From: Io17-Chloro-G2 sp034428715
GTDB lineage: Bacteria > Chloroflexota > Dehalococcoidia > Lucifugimonadales > UBA3495
Reading direction: 5' to 3'
NCBI GenBank assembly: GCA_034428715.1
Contig: DAOUHE010000166.1
Location: forward strand, 1 to 7,248
Length of the DNA: 7,248 bases
Program-made: the position numbers and the translations under genes
Shown here: one piece after another, positions 1-5,662 of the stretch
Position numbering within the stretch: the stretch's first letter is position 1
How the letters are laid out: every line of letters begins with the position of its first letter
Notes under the pieces: generated by a model
What the model was told of the DNA's origin: nothing
Seen by the model: the letters and a program-made list of their open reading frames with translations, nothing else
The model's database searches: none

Positions 1-195
1 CAGGTGGTGGAGGATATTGCGTCCGGTACGGCTTTCCTGGAGGTAGTCCTCAGCGATTTCGGTAAGGCCCAAGGCATCATCAAACTCTCGAAAAGCAAGA
101 AGACCAGCGTCGGTGGTGATGGTGGCACCGTGAAATGCCAGGCGGACTTTGGGGTTGCACTGGAGCCGGAGAGAGGCCTTTTCGCCGTCACCCAT
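1..195 (-). CDS. IS1380-family transposase, N-terminal 65 residues (runs off the window)
   Basis: The minus strand reads as an open frame from an ATG at 195 to the window edge, exactly 65 codons with no stop. It begins MGDGEKASLRLQCNPKVRLAF and contains TTDAGLLAFREFDDALGL followed by YLQESRTGRNILHHL. This is the N-terminal signature I recognise from IS1380-group DDE transposases, which move the element by cut and paste. A strong Shine-Dalgarno sequence, GGAGG (complement of 202-206), lies 6 bases upstream and fixes the start. The catalytic core lies outside the window, so integrity of the enzyme cannot be judged. The gene runs in the same direction as the two minus-strand genes to its right. 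Family assignment is by recalled motif, not by a search; I am fairly sure of it. Confidence 0.85.
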   Translation of the reverse strand, partial: MGDGEKASLRLQCNPKVRLAFHGATITTDAGLLAFREFDDALGLTEIAEDYLQESRTGRNILHHL

Positions 196-258
196 GGGGT
201 GCCTCCAGGATGCTTACGCTACCTATATAAAACTCGCCAGGCTATGGGGTAATTATAG
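1..258 (-). mobile_element. IS1380-like insertion sequence, 5' end (partial)
   Basis: The transposase start at 195 implies that the element's left terminus lies just upstream, somewhere between about 207 and 260. The non-coding leader contains TATATA (224-229) and an imperfectly placed TTACCC (252-247) that could serve as -10 and -35 on the minus strand, 17 bases apart; this is weak. A 6-bp inverted pair, ggctat (240-245) and atagcc (255-260), sits at the presumed end. The opposite terminus is outside the window, so the terminal repeat and the target duplication cannot be read. The outer boundary given is an estimate. Confidence 0.6.
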
Positions 259-901
259 CCATACCGACGGCCAACGTCTCACAAATGGACAATGGTTTAA
301 AGAATGCCGACGATTTACTCAGAGGGATATTCACCCATATGGGAAATGTGGGCTTAAGTTGGCTGGGATCGTGGGCCTCAATTGCCGGATCGCCGTTATA
401 GTCCATGATCGTCCCGGTGGCGCAAACCGAGTGTCCCTCGTATCCGGCGGCGAAGTTGGACGGGAAATTCATTTGGTCATCTTTCCAGATGATCACCTTG
501 AAGGATGGTGGGATCTCCAACCCCATGCCAGTGCCTCTGACGTCGGCCCTTGCCACAAAAGTGTCAAATATGAAAATGTAGGGCTTGCCTTTCGCACCTG
601 TTTTGTAGCTGTACTCTGTGACGCTACCCTTCACCGTCCTCACCTCTCCTATGTGTTCTCCCGCATTGGACGACGAGATGTAACCCGCCGCCGCATCGGC
701 AGCCAACTCAGCCGCGCTGGCTGGCGCGATAGCTTTGGGCTCGGATCGGCCGCATGCGGCGAGGGCCAGTAGTCCGATAGTTCCAGGACCCACCACGGAA
801 ACAGGTAACTTAGCCGCATACTCTACTTCCTTCAACCGGTTGGCGGAGGAATTCGAAACCAGTATAGCCCGCATCGAAGGAAAGGCACAAATATCCGACA
901 T
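242..901 (-). CDS. OB-fold-domain lipoprotein, signal peptide probably frameshifted
   Basis: The protein has a hydrophobic stretch ending in a lipobox, GLLALAAC, followed by an Ala-rich spacer. About 110 residues later comes a region with AGEHIGEVRTVKGSV, KGKPYIFIFD, FKVIIWKDD, YEGHSVCATGTI and GDPAIEAHDPSQL. That order matches the small OB-fold domain often found beside thermonuclease or DNA-binding domains. I infer a membrane-anchored exported protein with unknown ligand. The start is doubtful. The frame is open from a TTG at 916 and an ATG at 901, but neither has a ribosome site and their peptides are not signal-like. An ATG at 819 has GGAAG six bases upstream and encodes MRLSYLFP, a proper signal n-region, in the neighbouring frame; joining it to VVGPGTIGLLALAAC near 796 needs a one-base correction. 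The last residues (MAIITP, stop 244-242) may lie inside the adjacent insertion sequence, so the native C-terminus may be lost. Confidence 0.6.
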   Translation of the reverse strand: MSDICAFPSMRAILVSNSSANRLKEVEYAAKLPVSVVGPGTIGLLALAACGRSEPKAIAPASAAELAADAAAGYISSSNAGEHIGEVRTVKGSVTEYSYKTGAKGKPYIFIFDTFVARADVRGTGMGLEIPPSFKVIIWKDDQMNFPSNFAAGYEGHSVCATGTIMDYNGDPAIEAHDPSQLKPTFPIWVNIPLSKSSAFFKPLSICETLAVGMAIITP

Positions 902-1014
902 AAGAAAAATCGGCAACGCGCCAATGGATAGAATGTGACTCTAGGGAGGCGTCACCGGGGTAGGCAAGGGTGGGGTGTCAGGGGTAGGAGCTGGAGCTAC
1001 CAACGGCGGAGCAG

Positions 1015-1629
1015 CTAATGGGAGGCCCCAATGTGACTTTTCATGTATCTTATCGCCCGCAACGCGGTGAAGATAAATTGCTGCCCCGTATCGTGGGAGA
1101 TTGCGCCGTCCTCGGAATGAGCAGCCTCGTTCCGTGGCTTCCTTAGACCGTCAAACAGAAATATAAATTCAAACGGCAAGACATTGGCGGCAGCTATCCG
1201 GTTGACTCTGGCAGTGTCGTCATCAGATTCTCCACCCTGGTGGCCAAGCCTTACTAGCTCTTGATGGACAATATCCCAGGCCTTTAAGATTCTTGTTGGA
1301 GAGTCATACGTAAATGCCGTATATTTAAATAACGAATCGAGTTGCGATTCGGGTAAAAGAAACGTCTGAAATGGTGGAAGCGGGTTAGGCGGCGGTTCTT
1401 CTGGCTCTGTCTCCTCAGGCGCAGGTAATGAGTCTGCTATTCTGGCAACATCATGGACTCCCCGGCGAAATTCGACATCGATGTTTGCCCCACCAACAGA
1501 GGCTTTTAATGCAGCAATTTCATCGATCAGCCGCCTAATATGAGCACGTAACACCACCACGATGATGATCACAACCATTGGCCATGCCAACGCCTCGTTA
1601 GCGGCCAGTGCGAACGCAAGCAACTCCAT
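1015..1629 (-). CDS. Membrane-anchored protein with DUF4145/HEPN-like C-terminal domain
   Basis: This 204-residue protein opens with one transmembrane segment (about residues 8-27, ending PMVVIIIVVVLRAH), followed by a short helical, probably coiled stretch (29-48). A linker rich in Pro and Glu follows (69-86), and then an all-helical domain to the end. The last domain contains FLFDGLRKPRNEAAHSEDG. R166 and H171 form Rx4H, as in DUF4145 and HEPN-type domains, where this motif can be an RNase site or simply structural. I infer a cytoplasmic domain tethered to the inner face of the membrane; the function is unknown. The ATG at 1629 has no Shine-Dalgarno sequence. A TAAAAT hexamer (complement of 1636-1641) sits 6 bases upstream, which would suit a leaderless message. 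It is the first gene of the minus-strand group. The domain could be another helical fold that shares the motif by chance. Confidence 0.62.
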   Translation of the reverse strand: MELLAFALAANEALAWPMVVIIIVVVLRAHIRRLIDEIAALKASVGGANIDVEFRRGVHDVARIADSLPAPEETEPEEPPPNPLPPFQTFLLPESQLDSLFKYTAFTYDSPTRILKAWDIVHQELVRLGHQGGESDDDTARVNRIAAANVLPFEFIFLFDGLRKPRNEAAHSEDGAISHDTGQQFIFTALRAIRYMKSHIGASH

Positions 1630-1635
1630 TCGCCA

Positions 1636-1662
1636 ATTTTACCATCAAGCGCGACAATCGAA
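1636..1662 (-). promoter_or_regulatory. Possible leaderless promoter for the DUF4145-like gene
   Basis: On the minus strand TAAAAT (1641-1636) matches five of six bases of the -10 consensus. TTCGAT (1662-1657) is a poor -35 with a 15-base spacer. Transcription would begin at or next to the ATG at 1629, consistent with the absence of a ribosome site. The -35 region overlaps the palindrome at 1661-1677. Inference from sequence only. Confidence 0.3.
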
Positions 1663-1677
1663 GCGAGACTCTCGCTT
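1661..1677. promoter_or_regulatory. 17-bp perfect palindrome between divergent genes (candidate operator)
   Basis: AAGCGAGA and TCTCGCTT are exact reverse complements around a single central C. The site lies between the minus-strand start at 1629 and the plus-strand comEA-like frame at 1682. It touches the putative -35 of the minus-strand gene, where a dimeric repressor would block transcription. A one-base centre makes an RNA hairpin unlikely, so a protein-binding DNA site fits better. No regulator gene is visible in the window. Confidence 0.45.
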
Positions 1678-1681
1678 GTCA

Positions 1682-1894
1682 GTGAACCCAGGAACGGGTT
1701 TTGTCTATCCTGTCTCCCCAAGTTTACTGGCGACAATGCCCGGGATCTGCGAAGTCTTGGCCCAGGCTATCGTCGACCAACGGGATAAAAACCGTCCGTT
1801 CCGGCCCGTGGAGGAAATCACTGACGTCCCTAGGATCGGTCCGGTGACATACCAGAAAATCCGCGACCTGGTGACAGTGGGCAGCTCTCCATGA
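1682..1894 (+). CDS. comEA: ComEA-like helix-hairpin-helix domain, truncated remnant
   Basis: The frame is open from 1562, but the earlier part overlaps the minus-strand gene and is not protein-like; I use the GTG at 1682 (VNPGTG). The recognisable part is LLATMPGICEVLAQAIVDQR, then RPVEEITDVPRIG, then KIRDLVTV. This is the paired helix-hairpin-helix that lets ComEA bind double-stranded DNA outside the membrane during transformation. Intact ComEA also has an N-terminal membrane anchor and usually an SLBB-type domain; neither is present here, and about 70 residues remain. Each hairpin has lost a glycine: PGIC in place of PGIG, and PRIG in place of PGIG. A small stretch before the first helix (GFVYPV) replaces the usual NTAS-like start. 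No ribosome site precedes the GTG. Its position 92 bases before comEC supports the identity. I read it as a decaying fragment. Confidence 0.6.
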   Translation: MNPGTGFVYPVSPSLLATMPGICEVLAQAIVDQRDKNRPFRPVEEITDVPRIGPVTYQKIRDLVTVGSSP

Positions 1895-1986
1895 CGGCCG
1901 GGGCTCTTCTTCAGGTGTGTTGTCCTGGCGATGATTATCAGACGGGTGTTTGACGGCGCCGTGATCGATGCTCTGGGAAGGATAAG

Positions 1987-2628
1987 TTGAGGCTGGTTTA
2001 CCTGGCGGTTTCTTGGCTGGCGGGGATATCCTTGGGGCTTGCCTTCGATGTTCGTGCGTTGCCGGTTTTCCTTCTTTTTCTGGCCACCATTCCGCTGGGG
2101 TTCCAGTTGTTTCTGGCAGGGCGATCCCCAAGGCCGTTGGTCTTGTTGGCGGTTTTGGCCGGCGTGATGCTGCTGGCCTGGTGGCGGGTGGAGGTAGCGG
2201 GGCAATCAACAGCGCCTCCGGACATCTTAGATCAACAGCGGGCAACGGTCACGGGCCGGGTGGTTGACGATCCCGAGGCTAGGTCTCGCAACGTTCGGTT
2301 CGCCCTGGCGGCGGAGACTATAGATCTGGGCGCCGGTCCTCAAGAGGCCTCTTCCAAAGTCCTGGTTTACGCCGAGCCACCCTCGTCCCTGATTCTCTCG
2401 CGGCAACCACCATTTTTTCAATATGGCGACCGGATGACCGCCGAGGGTTTGTTGCAGCGTCCCAAACCTTTCAAGGGTTTCGATTACCCGTCCTACCTGG
2501 AGAGCAAGGGCATCTTCGGCGAGCTGTGGGCCCGGCAGGTGACGGTTGGCGTTTCCGATCAGGGCGGGCTTCAAGATTCCGCCAGAAGGGGATATTCACG
2601 TTTAGAAGGGCCTTGGCCCGGAACCTAG
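1987..2628 (+). CDS. comEC: ComEC/Rec2 N-terminal part (membrane helices and OB-like DUF4131 domain), ends early by frameshift
   Basis: ComEC forms the inner-membrane channel that admits single-stranded DNA during natural transformation. The start is a TTG at 1987, chosen because GGAAGG precedes it by 6 bases and the product begins MRLVYLAVSWLAGISLGLAF, a membrane helix. Two or three helices (about residues 1-65) are followed by the OB-like DUF4131 region, with ATVTGRVVDDPEARSRN (86-102) and FDYPSYLESKGIFGELWAR (165-183). Homology runs to about residue 201 (SARRG). The frame then reads an unrelated tail, SRLEGPWPGT, and stops at 2626-2628. The rest of the protein continues in another frame from about 2592. 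One missing G in the run 2588-2591 would restore a single protein of about 840 residues, normal for ComEC. If the deletion is real, this half alone would not form a channel. Confidence 0.85.
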   Translation: MRLVYLAVSWLAGISLGLAFDVRALPVFLLFLATIPLGFQLFLAGRSPRPLVLLAVLAGVMLLAWWRVEVAGQSTAPPDILDQQRATVTGRVVDDPEARSRNVRFALAAETIDLGAGPQEASSKVLVYAEPPSSLILSRQPPFFQYGDRMTAEGLLQRPKPFKGFDYPSYLESKGIFGELWARQVTVGVSDQGGLQDSARRGYSRLEGPWPGT

Positions 2629-4508
2629 AGCGAAACCTGCCCGTTCCCCAGTCCGCGTTGGCCCAGGCCCTGCTGTTGGGACTCAGAGGCCAACTGCCGC
2701 CCCAAGTCAAGGATGACTTTCGGGCCACGGGCACCTCCCATCTGTTGGCCATATCGGGACTGCACGTGGGCGTGCTGTTGCTCCTGGCCATGGGATTGGT
2801 TTCGCTGACCATAGGCCGTAGACAGCCCCTTTATTTCCTGGTGCCGTTGGCCGTCATATGGATATACGCCTTGACCAGCGGTATGCCGGCGTCGGTGGTG
2901 CGGGCCGGGATCATGGGGAGCACCGTCTTGGCCGCGCTGGCGTTGGGCCGTCCCCGCCGGGTGCTGCCGGCATTGTCATTGGCCGCGGCGATCATGGTGG
3001 GGATCGATCCCAAGGTGTTGGGCCAGGTGTCCTTCCAACTCAGCTTCGCCGCGGTGGCGGGAATCGCTTTGGTCTTGCCAACGCAGCCCAGGCTGGCTGA
3101 GTTGCTGTCGATTCGCACAGGCCCCAACCACCAGCGTGGCGGATGGTTGCGTATCTGGCTTGGGCGCTGGCCTGCGGGTATCGCAACCACCCTGCTGGTG
3201 TCGGCGGCGGCTACACTGGCGACTTGGCCACTGGTGGCCTACAACTTCCAGCAGATCCCATGGATGGGAATCCCCGTGACCATGTTGGCATTACCGGCGT
3301 TGCCTTTTGCGCTGTTGGGTTCTCTCGCTTCGGCGCTTGCCGGTCTGCTGCATCCAGCGGCGGGGCAACTCTTTGGTTGGATGGCGTGGCTGCCGCTGAC
3401 CTATATGTTGAAGCTGGTATCCTGGATGCCCCATTTCACCACCTCTGGGGGCTGGGTGGGCGTTCCACTACTGGTGGGTTGGTATGGGGCGCTGGCCTTG
3501 GGGCTGTTGTGGCCGGGTGGGTTGCCCCGGCTGGCACATGCTGCCGGTTCTCTGGACAGCCTCTGGGACCGCGTCCAACGGATGTTTGGCGAGTTCGGTA
3601 ATAACGAAGGTTCCGGCTCCGTGGCAATCCCCTGGATTTGGCTCGGCACGATGGCGGTGGGGTTAGGCGCCGCCGTAATGCTGTGGTGGCAGGTTTTAAG
3701 CGGACCCAGCGGCATGCTCCACGTCTACTTCTTTGACGTTGGGCAAGGGGATAGCGTGTTGATCGTTACCCCGCTGGGACGGCAGGTGTTGGTGGACGGC
3801 GGGCCGAACAACGAGGGTGCTGTTGAGGCGGTGGGCGAAGAATTGGCCTTTTGGGATAAAAGCCTGGACCTGGTGGTGCCTACCCATCTGGACGCCGACC
3901 ATAGCCGGGGGTTGATCGAAGTGGTGGAACGTTACCGGGTGAATGGCGTTTTGATCGGACTGGATGGTGGCGATGCTCCACTGCGTTCCCAATGGGAGGC
4001 GGCCTTGGGGCGAAGCGGGTTGGAACAGGTGAAAGTCGAAAACGGGTATCGAATCGACCTGGAGCCGGGCGCCTCTCCCGCCGTTGTCTTGGAGGTGTTG
4101 AATCCCCAGGGGCAGCAGGTGCGTCTGTCTCGGGCTGACTTGAACAATAACGCGGTGGTCTTGAGGCTGGTTTACGGCGAGACCAGCTTTTTGCTGGCGT
4201 CTGATGTCGAAGCCAAGGCGGAAACCGCGATGTCCCGAGGAGGGACGGCGCTGGACAGCGACGTGCTGAAAGTGGCGCATCATGGTAGCAAAACCTCCAC
4301 CACGGATGTTTTTCTAGACCTCGTGGACCCGGAGATCGCAGTGATTTCCGTGGGTTCGGGCAATTCCTACGGCCATCCCAACCCCGGCGTGCTGGCCCGC
4401 TTGGGAGAGACGGTGGAACCGGCCAATATCTATCGCACCGACCAGCACGGGACGATCGAGGTTATCAGCGACGGCGCCAATCTATGGGTCAAGACCGGCG
4501 GCAAGTGA
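2526..4508 (+). CDS. comEC: ComEC/Rec2 C-terminal part (competence channel and metallo-beta-lactamase domain)
   Basis: This frame is open from a GTG at 2526, but genuine ComEC sequence starts near 2592 (IFTFRRALARNLERNLPVPQ); the codons before it are an out-of-frame shadow of the upstream half. The Competence domain follows, with the hallmark GTSHLLAISGLHVG (residues 69-82) and about ten membrane helices to residue 390. Residues 397-655 form a beta-lactamase-like domain: FFDVGQGDSVLI, VDGG, THLDADH (H454, D456, D458, H459), NNNAVVLRL, LLASD (D559), HHGSKTS (584-590) and YGHP (H616). All the metal-ligand motifs expected of this family are present. In ComEC this domain is thought to degrade the non-transported DNA strand. 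There is no independent ribosome site for this half. Identity is certain; whether it is expressed depends on the frameshift being real. Confidence 0.88.
   Translation: MGPAGDGWRFRSGRASRFRQKGIFTFRRALARNLERNLPVPQSALAQALLLGLRGQLPPQVKDDFRATGTSHLLAISGLHVGVLLLLAMGLVSLTIGRRQPLYFLVPLAVIWIYALTSGMPASVVRAGIMGSTVLAALALGRPRRVLPALSLAAAIMVGIDPKVLGQVSFQLSFAAVAGIALVLPTQPRLAELLSIRTGPNHQRGGWLRIWLGRWPAGIATTLLVSAAATLATWPLVAYNFQQIPWMGIPVTMLALPALPFALLGSLASALAGLLHPAAGQLFGWMAWLPLTYMLKLVSWMPHFTTSGGWVGVPLLVGWYGALALGLLWPGGLPRLAHAAGSLDSLWDRVQRMFGEFGNNEGSGSVAIPWIWLGTMAVGLGAAVMLWWQVLSGPSGMLHVYFFDVGQGDSVLIVTPLGRQVLVDGGPNNEGAVEAVGEELAFWDKSLDLVVPTHLDADHSRGLIEVVERYRVNGVLIGLDGGDAPLRSQWEAALGRSGLEQVKVENGYRIDLEPGASPAVVLEVLNPQGQQVRLSRADLNNNAVVLRLVYGETSFLLASDVEAKAETAMSRGGTALDSDVLKVAHHGSKTSTTDVFLDLVDPEIAVISVGSGNSYGHPNPGVLARLGETVEPANIYRTDQHGTIEVISDGANLWVKTGGK
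2587..2592 (+). other. Frameshift point inside comEC at a GGGG run
   Basis: Upstream frame: GCC AGA AGG at 2581-2589 (A R R). Downstream frame: ATA TTC ACG from 2592 (I F T). Only GG lies between, so a third G would give the family-like junction ARRGIFTFRRALA. The site is the homopolymer 2588-2591, a common place both for real slippage mutations and for long-read base-calling errors. Confidence 0.8.
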
Positions 4509-4773
4509 AGACGGCTGTTTCCGTTAGTTGGTCCTGATCGGTTGGACGCCTTGCAGGGGTTACCGCCCCACCCCGGATGCTTCGTCACTGTGGCTGGCTC
4601 AGCATGGCTCTCTGTTATCAATGAGAGTATCCAGGCAGTGCGGTTGGGTTTCTCGTGCCGCGAGGATTCTAATGTATACTTGACGGCCACGGCATTTATG
4701 GTAGATTCTGGGCAAGCAGGCAGATGGGCCCCCAGCGGTCCAATGCCGGAATATCAGTAAAGGCGGCTTAATC
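4509..4773. other. Intergenic region between comEC and rph; no gene seen
   Basis: These 265 bases have short open frames on both strands, but their translations show no family resemblance, no ribosome site and no compositional sign of coding. I find no tRNA and no strong terminator with a T-run after comEC. The only supportable element is a promoter candidate in the right half, listed separately. Confidence 0.5.
4680..4707 (+). promoter_or_regulatory. Candidate sigma-70-type promoter for rph
   Basis: TTGACG (4680-4685) matches five of six -35 bases. TAGATT (4702-4707) matches four of six -10 bases after a 16-base spacer, and TGG directly before it supplies an extended -10 TGn. Transcription would start near 4714, giving about 60 bases of leader before the rph TTG. 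This is the best promoter-like pair I see in the window. Confidence 0.45.
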
Positions 4774-5496
4774 TTGACCCGACCCGATGGAAGGCGCTGG
4801 GATCAGACCAGACCCACCACGATCACTACCGGATACCAAAGATTCGCCGAAGGGTCGGCTTTGATTGAAGTGGGCATGACCAGGGTCCTGTGCGCGGCTT
4901 CTTTGGAAGAAAGAGTTCCCGCTTTCCTGCGCGGGCAGGGCAGGGGATGGGTGACGGCCGAGTATGACATGCTCCCCCGTGCGACCAATACACGCTCCAA
5001 CCGGGACCGGGATTCGGGAAGGATCAGCGGGCGCTCTCAAGAGATACAACGGCTTATCGGCAGGGCGTTACGCTCGGTGACCGACCTGGAAGCCCTGGGC
5101 GAAAGAACGGTGCACATCGATTGCGACGTTTTGATGGCTGATGGGGGAACCAGGACGGCCTCCATCACTGGTGGATACGTGGCCCTATATCAAGCGTTAA
5201 ATGCATTGGTGGTCAATCGGGTGCTGCCCAAGGTTCCCCTCCACAGAGCGGTGGCTGCCACCAGCGTGGGAATCTTGAAAGACGGTTTGGCGCTGGATCT
5301 ATGTTACGAAGAGGATTTTCTGGCCGTGGCGGACTTTAATATCGTCCTCACGGACCAGGGCGATATGGTGGAGATTCAGGGCGCCACCGAGGCCGATCCA
5401 TTTCCACGTCAGCGTTTGGAAGAGGTCCTTGCCTTGGCTGCCCGGGGGATGGAGAATCTTTTTGTGGCGCAGAGGACCGCGATCCAAAACATATGA
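4774..5496 (+). CDS. rph: Ribonuclease PH
   Basis: RNase PH removes nucleotides from the 3' ends of tRNA precursors by phosphorolysis and works as a hexamer in the cytoplasm. The 240 residues match the usual length. Family blocks appear in order: DGRRWDQTRPTTITTGY (5-21), AEGSALIEVGMTRVLCAAS, GWVTAEYDMLPRAT (58-71), GRSQEIQRLIGRALR with R87, DCDVLMADGGTRTASITG (116-133) with the phosphate-binding GGTR at 124-127, and LDLCYEEDFLAVADFN (174-189), whose D181 and D187 correspond to the catalytic aspartates. VEIQGATEADPF follows. The start is a TTG; AGGCGG about 8 bases upstream supports it, and the sequence is family-like from residue 2 onward. Its stop overlaps the next ATG as ATGA, a sign of translational coupling. 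No damage is visible. Confidence 0.96.
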   Translation: MTRPDGRRWDQTRPTTITTGYQRFAEGSALIEVGMTRVLCAASLEERVPAFLRGQGRGWVTAEYDMLPRATNTRSNRDRDSGRISGRSQEIQRLIGRALRSVTDLEALGERTVHIDCDVLMADGGTRTASITGGYVALYQALNALVVNRVLPKVPLHRAVAATSVGILKDGLALDLCYEEDFLAVADFNIVLTDQGDMVEIQGATEADPFPRQRLEEVLALAARGMENLFVAQRTAIQNI

Positions 5497-5618
5497 AAAT
5501 CCTGATCGCTAATGGCGCGGGCAGCCTGACCGCTTACTTTCGGTCCTCGTATCCGAACGGAGATTGCCGGCCTTCCACCCCGTTTAGCAGCTTGGAACCT
5601 CCAACACTCCTCCGATGA
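5493..5618 (+). pseudogene. 41-codon ORF overlapping rph; possible rdgB (XTP/dITP pyrophosphatase) remnant
   Basis: The ATG at 5493 shares bases with the rph stop (ATGA), the layout expected of a coupled downstream gene. The peptide starts MKILIANGAGSLTAYFRSSY. RdgB/HAM1 proteins typically begin like MKILIATxNxGKxxEYR, and rdgB is a frequent neighbour of rph in bacteria. After about 20 residues the resemblance ends and a TGA closes the frame at 5616-5618; neither of the other two plus-strand frames continues the family. I infer that rdgB was lost here by deletion, leaving its first codons. The similarity is short, so a chance short ORF is the main alternative. Confidence 0.4.
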
Positions 5619-5648
5619 TTTCACGGGCGTTGATCTTAATCGAATAGG

Positions 5649-5654
5649 TATAAA
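5649..5654 (+). promoter_or_regulatory. TATAAA hexamer just upstream of htrA
   Basis: TATAAA lies 8 bases before the htrA ATG, in an AT-rich patch that contrasts with the GC-rich surroundings. If it is a -10 element, transcription would start within a few bases of the ATG, giving a nearly leaderless message. TTGATC (5630-5635) is only 13 bases upstream, too close for a normal -35, so the promoter call is tentative. Confidence 0.28.
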
Positions 5655-5662
5655 GATAAAGC

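Noticed and set aside
149..772. Long plus-strand open frame opposite the OB-fold lipoprotein
   Set aside because: Its translation has no recognisable motif and the opposite strand encodes a coherent lipobox and OB-fold domain; it is a shadow frame.
1705..2245. Two long minus-strand frames opposite comEA/comEC
   Set aside because: They are Pro/Arg/Gln-rich antisense translations of a GC-rich membrane gene, with no ribosome site and no family features.
2580..2640. Programmed ribosomal frameshift in comEC
   Set aside because: The run is short, no classic XXXYYYZ heptamer with a following stem or pseudoknot is evident, and I know of no programmed shift in ComEC; a mutation or base-calling indel is simpler.
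3696..4283. 195-codon minus-strand frame opposite the ComEC beta-lactamase-like domain
   Set aside because: The plus strand carries every conserved motif of the domain; the antisense peptide is His/Gln-rich with no family pattern.
4509..4530. Possible terminator after comEC (ACGG ... CCGT)
   Set aside because: The stem is only four base pairs and is not followed by a T-run.
4542..4760. 72-codon plus-strand frame between comEC and rph
   Set aside because: It has a non-ATG start without a ribosome site, shows no family resemblance, and contains the best promoter candidate for rph.
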